Source: Streptosporangium subroseum (GTDB lineage: Bacteria > Actinomycetota > Actinomycetes > Streptosporangiales > Streptosporangiaceae). Taken from it: DNA of 64,000 nt. Shown piece after piece: positions 1-8,170 of this stretch. Both the position numbers and the translations under genes were made by a program. Every line of letters starts with the position of its first letter. Position 1 is the first letter of the stretch. The notes beneath the pieces were generated by a model. That model was not told where the DNA came from. It did not search any database and saw only the letters and a program-made list of their open reading frames with translations. The stretch is taken from contig NZ_FZOD01000021.1 in NCBI RefSeq assembly GCF_900188345.1, positions 1 through 64,000 of the forward strand. The letters are read 5' to 3'.

Positions 1-484
1 TGCTGGTCAGGGTGTGCTTGCTCTCGCGCAGGCCGGGGACGTCGGGGATGATCGTTTCGGCGCCGGTGTTGATCAGGATGGTCTCGGCGGAGACGATGAG
101 GCGTTCGCCGCCGGCTTCGACGGCGACGGTGTGCGGGTCGAGGAAGGTGGCTCGGCCGGTGAGGACGGTTGTGGTCTCGGCGTTGTTCAGCGCCTCGTAG
201 TTGCCGCGCCGAAACAGCGCGGTGAGGGCTTGGACCTCTTCGACCGAGCGTGCGTACCATTCCTGGGCCGGGTCGCTGGTGCGGCGTTTTTCGGCGTGGT
301 GGACCAGTGCCTTGGTCGGCACGCAGCCGACGTTGGGGCAGGTGCCTCCGTACATCCGGTTCGATTGCTCGACGAGCACCACGCGCTTGCCGAGGCGGCC
401 CATTGTGTTGGCGACGGCCTTGCCGCCCTTGCCGAAGCCGATGACAAGGAGATCGGCGTGAAGGGTGTCGTTGGTGGTGTCCAT
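1..484 (-). CDS. rclA: RclA-like flavin disulfide reductase, 3' end cut by window
   Basis: Class I pyridine nucleotide-disulfide oxidoreductase; only the first 161 residues are inside the window. The N-terminus has the FAD-binding stretch LLVIGFGKGGK (residues 12-22), then EQSN and GGTCPNVGCVPTK, giving the redox-active Cys49-x4-Cys54 pair, and INTGAETIIP around residue 137. From memory this matches E. coli RclA (IGFGKAGK, EQSNAMYGGTC, INTGAQTVVP) better than mercuric or dihydrolipoamide reductase. RclA is a copper-stimulated flavin reductase that protects against hypochlorous acid. The gene is divergent from an RclR-like regulator 73 bases away, the same arrangement as in E. coli. The start is the ATG at 484-482. 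The C-terminal dimerisation domain lies outside the window. Confidence 0.85.
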   Translation of the reverse strand, partial: MDTTNDTLHADLLVIGFGKGGKAVANTMGRLGKRVVLVEQSNRMYGGTCPNVGCVPTKALVHHAEKRRTSDPAQEWYARSVEEVQALTALFRRGNYEALNNAETTTVLTGRATFLDPHTVAVEAGGERLIVSAETILINTGAETIIPDVPGLRESKHTLTS

Positions 485-505
485 GCCTCCAGTCTCGATA
501 GGTAG

Positions 506-537
506 AATTGAGCTCACAAGGCTTATAAATCTCAATT
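506..537. promoter_or_regulatory. Inverted repeat in the rclA-rclR divergent promoter region
   Basis: AATTGAG at 506-512 is repeated inverted as CTCAATT at 531-537, with 18 bases between. A TATAAA at 524-529 lies inside and could be a -10 element. Position and symmetry suit the operator of the neighbouring AraC-type regulator; this is inferred, not tested. Confidence 0.45.
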
Positions 538-557
538 TTCCTCGTGAGCGTCTCATC

Positions 558-1475
558 ATGGATTCAGTCAGTCATCTCGTCCGCCTGGCGAGACCGCAGG
601 CGACCCTGGACAAGCGCTGCCTTCTCGCCGGCGCGACCGTCATGGATGTGCCCCCGCAGGGTGAGGGCAAGGCGCACTTCCACGTCCTGCTCGACGGCGC
701 GTGCGTGCTCGAGCTTCCCGATCGGCGCATCGAGCTTCAGCCGGGCGACGTCGTGCTGCTTCCCCGTGGCACGCCGCACCGCATCCGCACCACCGGAGCC
801 GGGCACGGGCAAGGGATCATCGAAACTCCCGGCGGCGCGTTCTCCACCATCCGCAGTCAAGCGGGTGAGAGCGTGATCGACCTCTTCTGCGGGCACTACT
901 CGTTCGGTCCCGGTGCGGGTGCCATGCTCTTTCGGAGCCTTCCCGACCCCTTGCGCGTGTCCTTCGCGGAATCCGGCGAGGCGAACGAAAACGTTCGGAT
1001 GCTGAGCGCGATCATGCGACGGGAGGCGCAGAACGATGGACCCGGCACCACGGCCATCCTCTCGGCCCTCTGCAACGCACTGCTCGCGATGGTGCTGCGG
1101 ACGTCGAATGGACGACTCGCCGAGACAGCGCTGTGGACCGCCGCCCACGACGAGCGGATCCGTGCCGTCATCGACGAGGTGTTTCGAGAGCCCGGCGCCG
1201 ACTGGCCGATCGCGCGCCTGGCGCGAGTGGCGGCGATGTCGCGGGCCACATTCATCCGGCACTTCTCCCGCAGCACCGGAATGACCGTCGGCGCGTTCCT
1301 CACCCACGTCCGGTTGATGACCGCGGCCGAACTTCTCGCCGACACCGAGTTCACGGTCGCCTCGGTCGCCGCCGAAGTCGGCTACCGTTCCGAGTCCGCG
1401 TTCAGCCGGGCGTTCCGCATGGCGACCGGGTCGACGCCGGCACGGTTCCGCCGGAACCTCGAACACGCGGCGTGA
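558..1475 (+). CDS. rclR: RclR-like AraC family regulator (reactive chlorine sensor)
   Basis: A 305-residue regulator with an N-terminal cupin (about residues 10-120, with the AraC-binding motif LQPGDVVLLPRGTPH) and a C-terminal double HTH of AraC type (about 200-300). The start MDSVSHLVRLARPQATLDKRC lines up residue for residue with E. coli RclR, as I recall it, and keeps the sensing cysteine at position 21. A second cysteine in LFCGHY (Cys111) aligns with RclR Cys89. In E. coli, HOCl oxidation of these cysteines activates rclABC. The ATG at 558 is chosen over upstream GTG codons because of this alignment and because an earlier start would lie inside rclA. The divergent rclA-like gene is the likely target. 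Confidence 0.85.
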   Translation: MDSVSHLVRLARPQATLDKRCLLAGATVMDVPPQGEGKAHFHVLLDGACVLELPDRRIELQPGDVVLLPRGTPHRIRTTGAGHGQGIIETPGGAFSTIRSQAGESVIDLFCGHYSFGPGAGAMLFRSLPDPLRVSFAESGEANENVRMLSAIMRREAQNDGPGTTAILSALCNALLAMVLRTSNGRLAETALWTAAHDERIRAVIDEVFREPGADWPIARLARVAAMSRATFIRHFSRSTGMTVGAFLTHVRLMTAAELLADTEFTVASVAAEVGYRSESAFSRAFRMATGSTPARFRRNLEHAA

Positions 1476-2137
1476 ACGATGCCCCGGATGCCCCGGTGCC
1501 TGAGACCGCGGACACGGTTCGCGGTGTGGTCCGAAGAACAGTGTCGTCTGAAGAATGCGAGTACGTCATCGAGACGCGTCCCTATCTGAAAGATGTCCTC
1601 GCCGAGGGCCTGGACGTCGTTTTTGTCGGCATCAACCCCGGGCTCGCGTCGATGGCCCGAGGGCACAGTTTCGCGACCCCGGGAAACCGGATGTGGCCTG
1701 CGCTGTACCGTTCCGGGTTCACGCCTCGCCTCTTCCGTGCCGAGGAGGAGCGAGATCTCCTCCCTCTCGGCGCCGGCATCACCAGCATCGTGCGCAGGCC
1801 GACGGCTCGGGCGGCCGACCTCACCCCGCAGGAGTACGTGGAGGGAGGCAGAGACCTGGTCAAGAGGATGGAGTCCTTGCGGCCCAGGTGGCTGGCTCTG
1901 CTGGGCGTCACCGGCTACCGCGCGGCCTTCGGCGTCTCCGGTGCGGTGGTCGGCCTGCGATCCGAGACCATCGCCGGTGCACGCGTGTGGGTCCTTCCGA
2001 ACCCCAGCGGCCTCAATGCTCACTATCCGCCTCAGGCCCTCGCGGTCGAGTTCGCCAGGCTCCGTGTGGCGATCGGGCTGCCGGACCGGTCGGGAATCCT
2101 GGGCGACGGTCCTTTCGATACCCGGCAGCCGCAGTAG
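1472..2137 (+). CDS. mug: G/U mismatch-specific DNA glycosylase (Mug)
   Basis: A 221-residue uracil-DNA glycosylase superfamily member. Family motif 1, VFVGINPGLAS, is at about residues 50-60, and the second motif is NPSGLNAHYPP near residue 172. The Asn of GINPG marks the Mug/TDG family, which removes U or T opposite G by base flipping. The likely start is GTG 1472, which overlaps the stop of the preceding regulator (GTGA) and suggests translational coupling. The first 30 residues before the conserved domain are not conserved in the family as I know it, so a later start cannot be excluded. About 190 bases without a recognisable gene follow. Confidence 0.85.
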   Translation: MNDAPDAPVPETADTVRGVVRRTVSSEECEYVIETRPYLKDVLAEGLDVVFVGINPGLASMARGHSFATPGNRMWPALYRSGFTPRLFRAEEERDLLPLGAGITSIVRRPTARAADLTPQEYVEGGRDLVKRMESLRPRWLALLGVTGYRAAFGVSGAVVGLRSETIAGARVWVLPNPSGLNAHYPPQALAVEFARLRVAIGLPDRSGILGDGPFDTRQPQ

Positions 2138-2326
2138 CCAAGCAGGTTCCCCGGTTTGGTCCGCGGTCGGCTTCCGCGGTTGCAGGTCGCCCATGACGAC
2201 TTCGTCCCGCCTGGCCCCGCCGGCCCGCGTCAGGCCGTCCCGCGGCGCCGGCTCTCTGGGAACATAACGCACGACGAGCCGGACGTCCGCCCCGCGGGGT
2301 GAGCCGATCCCCGATCCGGGAGCACA

Positions 2327-3052
2327 TCAGACCGCGGTGGCGCCGGCGTCGACATTGATCGTCGCGCCGGTGAGGTAGCTCGCGCGCGGGGACGCGACGA
2401 ACAGGATGGCCTCGGCGATCTCATGAGCGCGGGCGGTGCGGCCCAACGGCAACGTCCTGGCGAGGTCCTCGATGCTCTCACCCCATTCGACGAGCACCCC
2501 GTCGGTCCGGGTCGGGCCGGGGGCAACGGTGTTGACCCGGATATGAGGGCCGAATTCCGCGGCCCACGTACGAGTGAAAGAGGCCAGCGCGGACTTCGAG
2601 GCGCTGTAGACCGATGCTCCGGGTATTCCCTTGGACGTGGCCATGGTGGTGACATTGACGATGTTGCCCCGGCCCCTTTCGAGCATGTGCGGCACAAGCT
2701 TGGCGACGAGGAAGTAAGCGCCGCGCACATTGGTGTCGAAAATCGTCTGGAAGCCAGCGATATCCTGCTCGACCGTCAGCGCGACCGGGAAGGCTCCGGC
2801 GTTGTTGACGACGACGTCGACCGGGCCGCTCTGCTCGACCAGCGAGCTCACCGAGTCCAGGTCGGCCAGGTCGGCCTGGACGAAGCGCACGCGCCCGGTG
2901 TCGTTGATCGCGTCGACGGCCTTTTTGCCCCGCTCGGTGTCGCGGCCGGTGATGATCACCTGCGCGCCCTCACGGGCGAACAGACGCGCGGCCTCCAGGC
3001 CGATTCCCGCGGTGCCGCCGGTGATCAGCACGATCTGGTTTGCGAATTCCAT
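2327..3052 (-). CDS. SDR family NAD(P)-dependent oxidoreductase
   Basis: A 241-residue classical short-chain dehydrogenase/reductase. It has the Rossmann glycine motif TGGTAGIG (11-18), NNAG (83-86) and the catalytic YSASK (Tyr149, Lys153). The length and complete domain fit a soluble, probably tetrameric 3-oxoacyl-ACP-reductase-like enzyme; the substrate cannot be read from sequence. The gene is divergent from a LysR-type regulator with a 214-base gap containing an interrupted palindrome, so it is the obvious candidate target of that regulator. ATG 3052 is the natural start, directly before the first beta strand. Confidence 0.85.
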   Translation of the reverse strand: MEFANQIVLITGGTAGIGLEAARLFAREGAQVIITGRDTERGKKAVDAINDTGRVRFVQADLADLDSVSSLVEQSGPVDVVVNNAGAFPVALTVEQDIAGFQTIFDTNVRGAYFLVAKLVPHMLERGRGNIVNVTTMATSKGIPGASVYSASKSALASFTRTWAAEFGPHIRVNTVAPGPTRTDGVLVEWGESIEDLARTLPLGRTARAHEIAEAILFVASPRASYLTGATINVDAGATAV

Positions 3053-3161
3053 GTTGTCGAATCTCCGTTTTGGTTGACTTTCCCATTGCCGGCAAGGGGG
3101 CTCACCCGTACGAGGCGGCGCTCCTTTGGCGACTCATTGATGGCAACTTCCGCCGGTGACT

Positions 3162-3198
3162 CGCTATTGCCGATCGGATCCCGCCATTACCGATAGCG
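3162..3198. promoter_or_regulatory. Interrupted palindrome, possible LysR operator
   Basis: CGCTAT (3162-3167) and ATAGCG (3193-3198) form an inverted repeat with 25 bases between, and ATTGCCGAT/ATTACCGAT are near-direct repeats within it. It sits midway between the divergent SDR and LysR genes. The assignment is by position only. Confidence 0.35.
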
Positions 3199-3266
3199 GC
3201 CATAAGCACAGCCGCTAGCTGAATCCGGCCGCAACCGCACACCAGGAAATCGACAACAATGAGGAA

Positions 3267-4163
3267 GTGGAGATACGAGAGATGCGTGCGTTCGTGACCG
3301 TGGTGGAGGAAGGGAGCCTGTCCGCTGCGGCCCGCAGACTGCATATGAGCCAATCCGCGCTGTCACAGACGGTGCAGACGCTGGAACGCCAGCTCGGTGT
3401 CCAGTTGCTCCTGCGCAGCCACACCGGGGCACGACCCACCGACGCGGGCAAGGTGCTGCTTCAGGAAGTTCGCGAGCTCATCGGACATCATGATCGAATC
3501 ATGGCCGCTGTCAGCGGGCTGCCCGCGGCCACCGGATCGCTGAGAATCGGTGTGCCGCTCGAGCTTCCCGCCGATCTGTTGCCGACCGTGCTCACCGAGT
3601 TGAGCACGGTGCATCAGGACCTGAGAGTCGAGGTCCGGCACTCTTCGAGCGTCGTGCAACTGGCCGCGTTGCAGGCAGGCGAGCTGGACGTGGCGCTGGT
3701 CCGGGACCGGCCGGCAGATCCGCGTTTCGACGCCGTGCTCGCCGTCGAGGAGTCGATGGGGGTCATCCTCGCCACAGCGCGTTCGGAGGAGATCGCCGAG
3801 GCGGCCGGGGTCCGGCTGCACCGGCTCGCCGGGCTGGCATGGATCGGCTTCGCACGGTCGGACACGCCGGCCTGGTACGACCAGGTCGCGGCCACACTAC
3901 GCGGTCACGGCGTCGCTGTCGCCGACCAGCCCGCCGACGAGGATCGGCCGGTCACTCCCGAGGTGAAACTCGCGGCCGTCGGTACGGGACGAGCATTCGC
4001 GTTCGCCTCGCCCGGCTGGGCCCGCCCACTGCCCGAGGGCATGGTGTGGCATCCGCTGATCGGCGATCCCATCGTCCGCAGAACATGGGCGGTCTGGTCG
4101 GCCACATCGCGGCAGCGCGAACTCGCCGCTCTGATCTCCGCCCTCGACGTCACCATGCGCTGA
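3267..4163 (+). CDS. LysR family transcriptional regulator
   Basis: A 298-residue LysR-type regulator. The winged HTH spans about residues 1-60 (MRAFVTVVEEGSLSAAARRL, then SQSALSQTVQTLERQLG), followed by a periplasmic-binding-protein-like effector domain to the C-terminus. GTG 3267 gives the usual short N-terminus before the HTH, and a GAGGA-like ribosome site is close upstream. It most likely controls the divergent SDR gene, as LysR regulators usually do. The effector is unknown. A strong hairpin follows 44 bases after the stop. Confidence 0.85.
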   Translation: MEIREMRAFVTVVEEGSLSAAARRLHMSQSALSQTVQTLERQLGVQLLLRSHTGARPTDAGKVLLQEVRELIGHHDRIMAAVSGLPAATGSLRIGVPLELPADLLPTVLTELSTVHQDLRVEVRHSSSVVQLAALQAGELDVALVRDRPADPRFDAVLAVEESMGVILATARSEEIAEAAGVRLHRLAGLAWIGFARSDTPAWYDQVAATLRGHGVAVADQPADEDRPVTPEVKLAAVGTGRAFAFASPGWARPLPEGMVWHPLIGDPIVRRTWAVWSATSRQRELAALISALDVTMR

Positions 4164-4207
4164 ACCCCCACCTTCGCGATCCGCCCTCGTGATACCCGAC
4201 GCTGCCC

Positions 4208-4240
4208 GCAAGGCGCTTCGCCATGGTCGAAGCGCCTTGC
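4208..4240 (+). terminator. Hairpin terminator after the LysR gene
   Basis: GCAAGGCGCTTCG (4208-4220) pairs perfectly with CGAAGCGCCTTGC (4228-4240) across a 7-base loop, and a short T-containing run follows. The 13-bp stem directly after the LysR stop fits an actinomycete-style terminator with a weak U tract. Confidence 0.65.
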
Positions 4241-4257
4241 AGGTTTAGCCTGGTCGT

Positions 4258-4368
4258 ATGAGACAGCCGTTGGAATCCGCGCCGCCCCGGGCCGTGACCG
4301 GCCAAGACTCCGGTATCGCCGGTCCGGGGAGCCGCCGGATCCTGCTCGCTCTCGACGGCGCCGGCTGA
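4258..4368 (+). CDS. Possible 36-residue ORF ahead of the DUF421 gene
   Basis: ATG 4258 opens a 36-codon frame, rich in Pro, Gly and Ala, that stops two bases before the GTG of the DUF421 gene. The tight spacing suggests either a translated leader coupled to that gene or chance. No family is recognised and no clear ribosome site precedes it. Confidence 0.2.
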   Translation: MRQPLESAPPRAVTGQDSGIAGPGSRRILLALDGAG

Positions 4369-4370
4369 AG

Positions 4371-4907
4371 GTGGCCGTCATGGACAGCTTCGGCGACGCC
4401 CTGATCGGCGACTGGCACCGTGCGGCCCATGCCGCGGTCAAGGCGATCGCGTTGTTCGTGACCGCCGCGGTGGCGTTCCGGCTCACCGAGCGCCGGACCA
4501 TGGCGGAGTTCGCCCCGTTCGACTGGGTCGCCGCCGTCGCGGTCGGTGCCATCGTGGGACGCACCGCCACGGCGACCGACGCCTCATGGCTGACCGGCAC
4601 CGCGGCGCTGCTGGCCCTGCTCGCCGCCCACGCGGCCATCACCAGGATGCGGCTCGTACCGGCCATCAGCCGTCTGGTCGACCCACCATTGCGGATCCTG
4701 ATCCACGACGGGCACGTCAACCTGCGCAACCTGCGCCGTTGCGGACTCACCAGAGCCGATCTCGACGCCGTGCTCCGCCAGCACGGCCACCACGGCCCGG
4801 ACGGCATCCACCTCGCGATCTTCGAGGCCAAAGGCGCCGTCTCCGTCCTGCCACACCCCCCGGCCGCACCACCGGACCCGGCCTCTCCACCCGGGGGCGG
4901 ACGGTAG
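4371..4907 (+). CDS. DUF421 (YetF-like) membrane protein
   Basis: A 178-residue protein with three predicted membrane segments in the first 95 residues (around 22-38, 48-65 and 72-92), then a small soluble domain with the DUF421 pattern LVDPPLRILIHDGHVNLRNL and LTRADLDAVLRQHG. This matches the YetF/YcaP-like family, in which the soluble domain forms a compact alpha/beta module of unknown function. The C-terminus ends in a Pro/Gly-rich tail. GTG 4371 or ATG 4380 could start it; GTG 4371 is used because it follows the preceding small frame most closely. It stands alone with no functional partner nearby. Confidence 0.75.
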   Translation: MAVMDSFGDALIGDWHRAAHAAVKAIALFVTAAVAFRLTERRTMAEFAPFDWVAAVAVGAIVGRTATATDASWLTGTAALLALLAAHAAITRMRLVPAISRLVDPPLRILIHDGHVNLRNLRRCGLTRADLDAVLRQHGHHGPDGIHLAIFEAKGAVSVLPHPPAAPPDPASPPGGGR

Positions 4908-5014
4908 CACCGGGCCGCCGGTCGCGACGGCGCGGCTGAGCTGTTCGCCCTCCGACGTGATCAAGGTTTTATGGTCGCCGAACGGGATCCGGCGCCGGTG
5001 AGGACCTAGCGGGG

Positions 5015-5104
5015 TGGGCGCGGTGTCCGCCAGGACGCGGAAGCTGCCGCGCAGCAGCGCCTGGTCATCGGCGACCAGCACGCGGATCACGCTATCCCAG
5101 GTCA
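5015..5104 (-). pseudogene. Truncated NarL-type response regulator (first ~30 codons)
   Basis: Reading from ATG 5104, the frame begins MTWDSVIRVLVADDQALLRG, the start of a NarL/FixJ receiver domain with the acidic DD pair. It loses similarity after the sequence FRVLADTAPT. The phospho-acceptor strand and the HTH are absent. The ATG overlaps the stop of the kinase remnant (ATGA), as in an intact kinase-regulator operon, so this is the stump of a real pair, cut off by deletion. Confidence 0.65.
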
Positions 5105-5630
5105 TGCGGGCTCCCCGTACGGCAGGCACGCCGACACCCCGAAACCGCCCCCGGGGCGGCGCCCGGCCGTGAAGGTCCCGCCGTACACGGCGACCCTCTC
5201 CCGCATCCCGATCAGCCCGTGGCCGGGCCGTCCCGGCAGAACCCGTCCGCCCGGCCCGTCGTCGGTCACCTCGATCCTGACCGTGCCCCGGGTGTCCTCG
5301 ACCGTGACACGGCACCGGGCGGGGGCGGCATGCCTGACCACATCGGTCAGCGCCTCCTGCACGATCCGGTAGACCGACAGCTCGACTCCCTCCGGCAGGT
5401 CGGCCGCCCGGATGTCCAGCTCGACGTGGACCCCGGCCATCGCCGCCTGGTCGGCCAGACCGGACAGGCCGGCGAGGCCGGGGGAGGGAGAGAGATCGGG
5501 CGGCGCGCCGAAGTCCGAACGCAGCACGCCCAGCAGCTGGCGCATCTCGGTCAGCGCGTCCCGGCCCGTGGTCTCGATGACGCGCAGCGCGTCCCTGGCC
5601 TCCTCCGGCCGGGCCGCCGCGACGTGGGGC
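5102..5630 (-). pseudogene. 5'-truncated NarL-system sensor histidine kinase
   Basis: Only the C-terminal part of a HisKA_3-type kinase remains: the helix after the phospho-acceptor (ARPEEARDALRVIETTGRD, then LTEMRQLLGVLRSD), the HATPase N-box-like VELSVYRIVQEALTDVVRHA, and the G-box GHGLIGMRERVAVYGG. The sensor, membrane segments and catalytic His are missing. Similarity stops near 5630, right beside the end of the next gene. It overlaps the regulator stump by ATGA. Both partners are truncated at their outer ends, so two separate deletions or one rearrangement plus decay must have occurred. The remaining frame is open but cannot encode a working kinase. Confidence 0.7.
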
Positions 5631-5655
5631 GACCCCGTTGATGAATGCCGAAGGC

Positions 5656-6612
5656 TCACTTGGTGAGGCCAGGCCCGCCGCGCACGCGTCGCACGAGGTC
5701 GTCGGCGGCTTCCGGCCACTGGGCGTGGTCGAAGGTGAAGCCCGCTTCGAGCAGGCGTCCGGGGACGACTCGGCGGCTTTTCAGCAGGAGTTCGGTGTCC
5801 GAGCGCAGCGCGAACGCGCCGAGTCCGGCCATCCACTTCGCTGCGGGCAGGCCCACCGCGACACCCCACGCGGCGCGCAGCACGCGCATGAACGTGCGCT
5901 GGGGTAGAGGAACGGGAGCGGCGAGGTTCACCGGCCCGTCGAGGTCGTCTCGGCCGGCCAGGAAATCGACGGCGCGGACAAAATCGCGGTCGTGGATCCA
6001 GGACACGTACTGCGCGCCGCCCGCGACCGGGCCGCCGAGGCCGAGCCGCGCCAGCCGTAGCAAGGCGTCGAAGACGCCGCCGCGATCGGGACTCATCACC
6101 ATGGCAGAGCGCATGGCGACCTTGCGCGTGTGCGGGGTTTCGGCTCGCGCCTGCGCTTGCTCCCACGCTTTTGCGATCTTGACGCTGTAGGCCCAGTAAT
6201 CCGGGACGCCGAATTCGGTGCCGCCGAGCACGCCGGTCGCCTCGTCGTTGGGCGCGTCGAAGCGGTGGGAGTAGACCGTGGCGGTGCTCATCTGCAGCCA
6301 GACCCGGGGAGGACGCACGGCGGCTGCGATCGCCTCACCCACCACCCCGGCGGAGTGCACGCGCGAATCCATCATGGCCCGCAGATTGGCTGCGGTGTAG
6401 CGACAGTTGACGCTGCGTCCGGCCAGGTTGATCACGATGTCGCTGCCGTCGATCTCCTGCGCCCATGGACCCAGGGTTTCGCCGTCCCAGCGGACTTCAC
6501 GCTCGCGCACCGGCCTTCTGGTCAGGACCACAACGTCATGGCCTGCGGCGGTCAGCGCGCGATTCAGGATCGCACCTACCTGCCCGGTTCCCCCGGGTAT
6601 CACTATCTTCAT
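5656..6612 (-). CDS. TIGR01777 family epimerase-like protein
   Basis: A 318-residue NAD(P)-binding protein of the extended SDR superfamily. The N-terminus MKIVIPGGTGQVGAILNRAL carries the GxxGxxG nucleotide loop. INLAGRSVNCRYTAANL, then LQMSTATVYSHRFDAPNDE, and VPDYWAYSVKIAKAWEQ are typical of the YfcH/TIGR01777 family. The C-terminal domain (about 245-318, LRAAWGVAVGLPAAKWM) matches the family's DUF1731 tail. Full length, and the substrate is unknown. GGGGGAGCC lies just before ATG 6612 as a ribosome site. The gene runs up against the truncated kinase on its 3' side. Confidence 0.8.
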   Translation of the reverse strand: MKIVIPGGTGQVGAILNRALTAAGHDVVVLTRRPVREREVRWDGETLGPWAQEIDGSDIVINLAGRSVNCRYTAANLRAMMDSRVHSAGVVGEAIAAAVRPPRVWLQMSTATVYSHRFDAPNDEATGVLGGTEFGVPDYWAYSVKIAKAWEQAQARAETPHTRKVAMRSAMVMSPDRGGVFDALLRLARLGLGGPVAGGAQYVSWIHDRDFVRAVDFLAGRDDLDGPVNLAAPVPLPQRTFMRVLRAAWGVAVGLPAAKWMAGLGAFALRSDTELLLKSRRVVPGRLLEAGFTFDHAQWPEAADDLVRRVRGGPGLTK

Positions 6613-6659
6613 CAGGCTCCCCCTGGGCGTGTGGGACGAGCCTAACTCAGCGAGTTGAA

Positions 6660-6965
6660 CGCGTTCAAAAGTGGGTCGATGCCCATTGAGGACTGCCAGA
6701 AGAAGCGGCGCACCTTCAACTCGACCTTGACCGGCCGCCCGCTCGTCGCCAGATCCCACACGGTCCGGCGATACCGGCTATGCACCCGGGGCGAGAACAG
6801 CCCACACTCAGGGCGCGAGGCCTCACTCGCCACGGTACGCGCCTCGATCAGCACGGTGTCACCGAGGGTCTCAACATTGAGGACATCCATCTCCCGCGGA
6901 GCGGGGCATAACAAACGAAGGCAGCAGGCGTTCTCGCTCGCCGGCGCATGCAGCACAATTGACCT
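6660..6965 (-). pseudogene. ISL3 family transposase N-terminal remnant
   Basis: The minus strand retains a zinc-ribbon-like stretch RTVASEASRPECGLFSPRVH, then SRYRRTVWDLATSGRPVKVE and LKVRRFFWQ. This is the pattern of the N-terminal zf-ISL3 domain (usually CP.CG...RVHSRYRR...DLPWGGRPVRL.LRVRRFFC). The first cysteine pair is partly lost (ECG kept, RP for CP) and the final Cys is changed to Trp. The DDE domain is absent. The surrounding 6613-7165 has no other gene, so this is a decayed insertion element fragment; its ends could not be identified. Confidence 0.55.
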
Positions 6966-7165
6966 CACGGCCACTCGTTGATGCCCGGGTTCTCGACAGA
7001 CCAGATCGTTGACGAGCGGCGGCCTCTGCGCACGAGCCGTTACAAGATCACGATACAACGGAGAGGTGCGCCAGGATCTCCAGCTGGCCTCGCCCTGATG
7101 TAGGGCGTGGGTTGAATGTCCCCACACGGACTAAATGTCGGTGCACCGTGGCATGCTCCCCAGGT

Positions 7166-7960
7166 ATGACGGACTTCACCGACCTCGCCCGAGCGCATCT
7201 GCCCGCTGACACCGCCGACCGGCTGCTCGCGCTGTTACGTCCGGCAATCCAGCTATCGATCGCTCAGGACGACCAGCCGGTGGTCGGGCGGCTGGGCGGG
7301 GCCGCGGACCTGCCGGAAGGCGTGTCCTGGCCGACCGGTCCGAGCTCGCATCCGCTGTCGCTCGTCGCCACCCTCGACTGTGCGCGGCTGGCTGCGTATG
7401 AGGTCGACATCGAGCTGCCCGGGGATGGCACGCTGCTGTTCTTTGTCGAGTTCGAGGGCGACGGCGATGCCGTGATCTACGTTCCTGTCGGGACGCCTAC
7501 GCTTCAGCAGTCCGAAGGCTGGGTTTACCCGGAGGAGCCGCTTACCGCGCGAACCGTGCTCACCTGGCCGGACAATGTTCAGCCGGAGCTCGCCGAAGCA
7601 TTTGGCGGAGGCTCGGCGGTGTTTCCTGCGATCTGGAACCATGTGTCAGCCGGACGGGAGTTCATGGAAGTGGTCGGCGAGTATGAGCGCCGCCACCATG
7701 GCTCACGGCACCAGGTCGGCGGCCATGCCATGGTCCTGCAGTCACCGTTCGAGGCCGTTGCCGCCGAACGTCAGGGCGCAGGCTGGTACGACGAAGAGTC
7801 GTTTTATACCGAAGCCCGTCAGTGGGTGGCGCTCCTTCAGCTGGACGAGACAGAGCACATGATCTGGGGCGACGGGGCGCACATCATCTGGGGCATACGC
7901 CGGGACCACCTCGCCACCCGCGACTTCTCCAGGGCAGTCTTCGACGTGCAGGGCCACTGA
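7166..7960 (+). CDS. DUF1963 (YwqG-like) protein
   Basis: A 264-residue soluble protein matching the DUF1963 pattern: RLGGAADLPEGVSWP near residue 45, LSLVATLDCARLAAYEVDIE near 68, LPGDGTLLFFVEFEGD, then HQVGGHAMVLQSP near 185 and the closing segment W(V)ALLQLDETEHMIWGDGAHIIW. The family is common in bacteria and often described as cytoplasmic or toxin-associated; no biochemical role is assigned here. ATG 7166 is chosen over an upstream in-frame ATG at 7112 because the conserved region begins just after it. It is followed by more than 800 bases of mobile-element debris. Confidence 0.75.
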   Translation: MTDFTDLARAHLPADTADRLLALLRPAIQLSIAQDDQPVVGRLGGAADLPEGVSWPTGPSSHPLSLVATLDCARLAAYEVDIELPGDGTLLFFVEFEGDGDAVIYVPVGTPTLQQSEGWVYPEEPLTARTVLTWPDNVQPELAEAFGGGSAVFPAIWNHVSAGREFMEVVGEYERRHHGSRHQVGGHAMVLQSPFEAVAAERQGAGWYDEESFYTEARQWVALLQLDETEHMIWGDGAHIIWGIRRDHLATRDFSRAVFDVQGH

Positions 7961-8170
7961 CGTCCCGCCCACGCTCGGTATCACCCTGAGTAACTGATCA
8001 TCGAGAGTGAGTCAGAGCCCATTAATTCCGCGCGAGCCACCGACGGTTTCTGGCTCTAGATCAAAGATGATCGGGATGCGACAGGATCCGGTCGACCTCC
8101 CAAACCTCGCCGAACGTGGCCAGGAACCGTTCCATGCCGTCACGACCCCGCCATGTCCCCGTTCCCGTGA

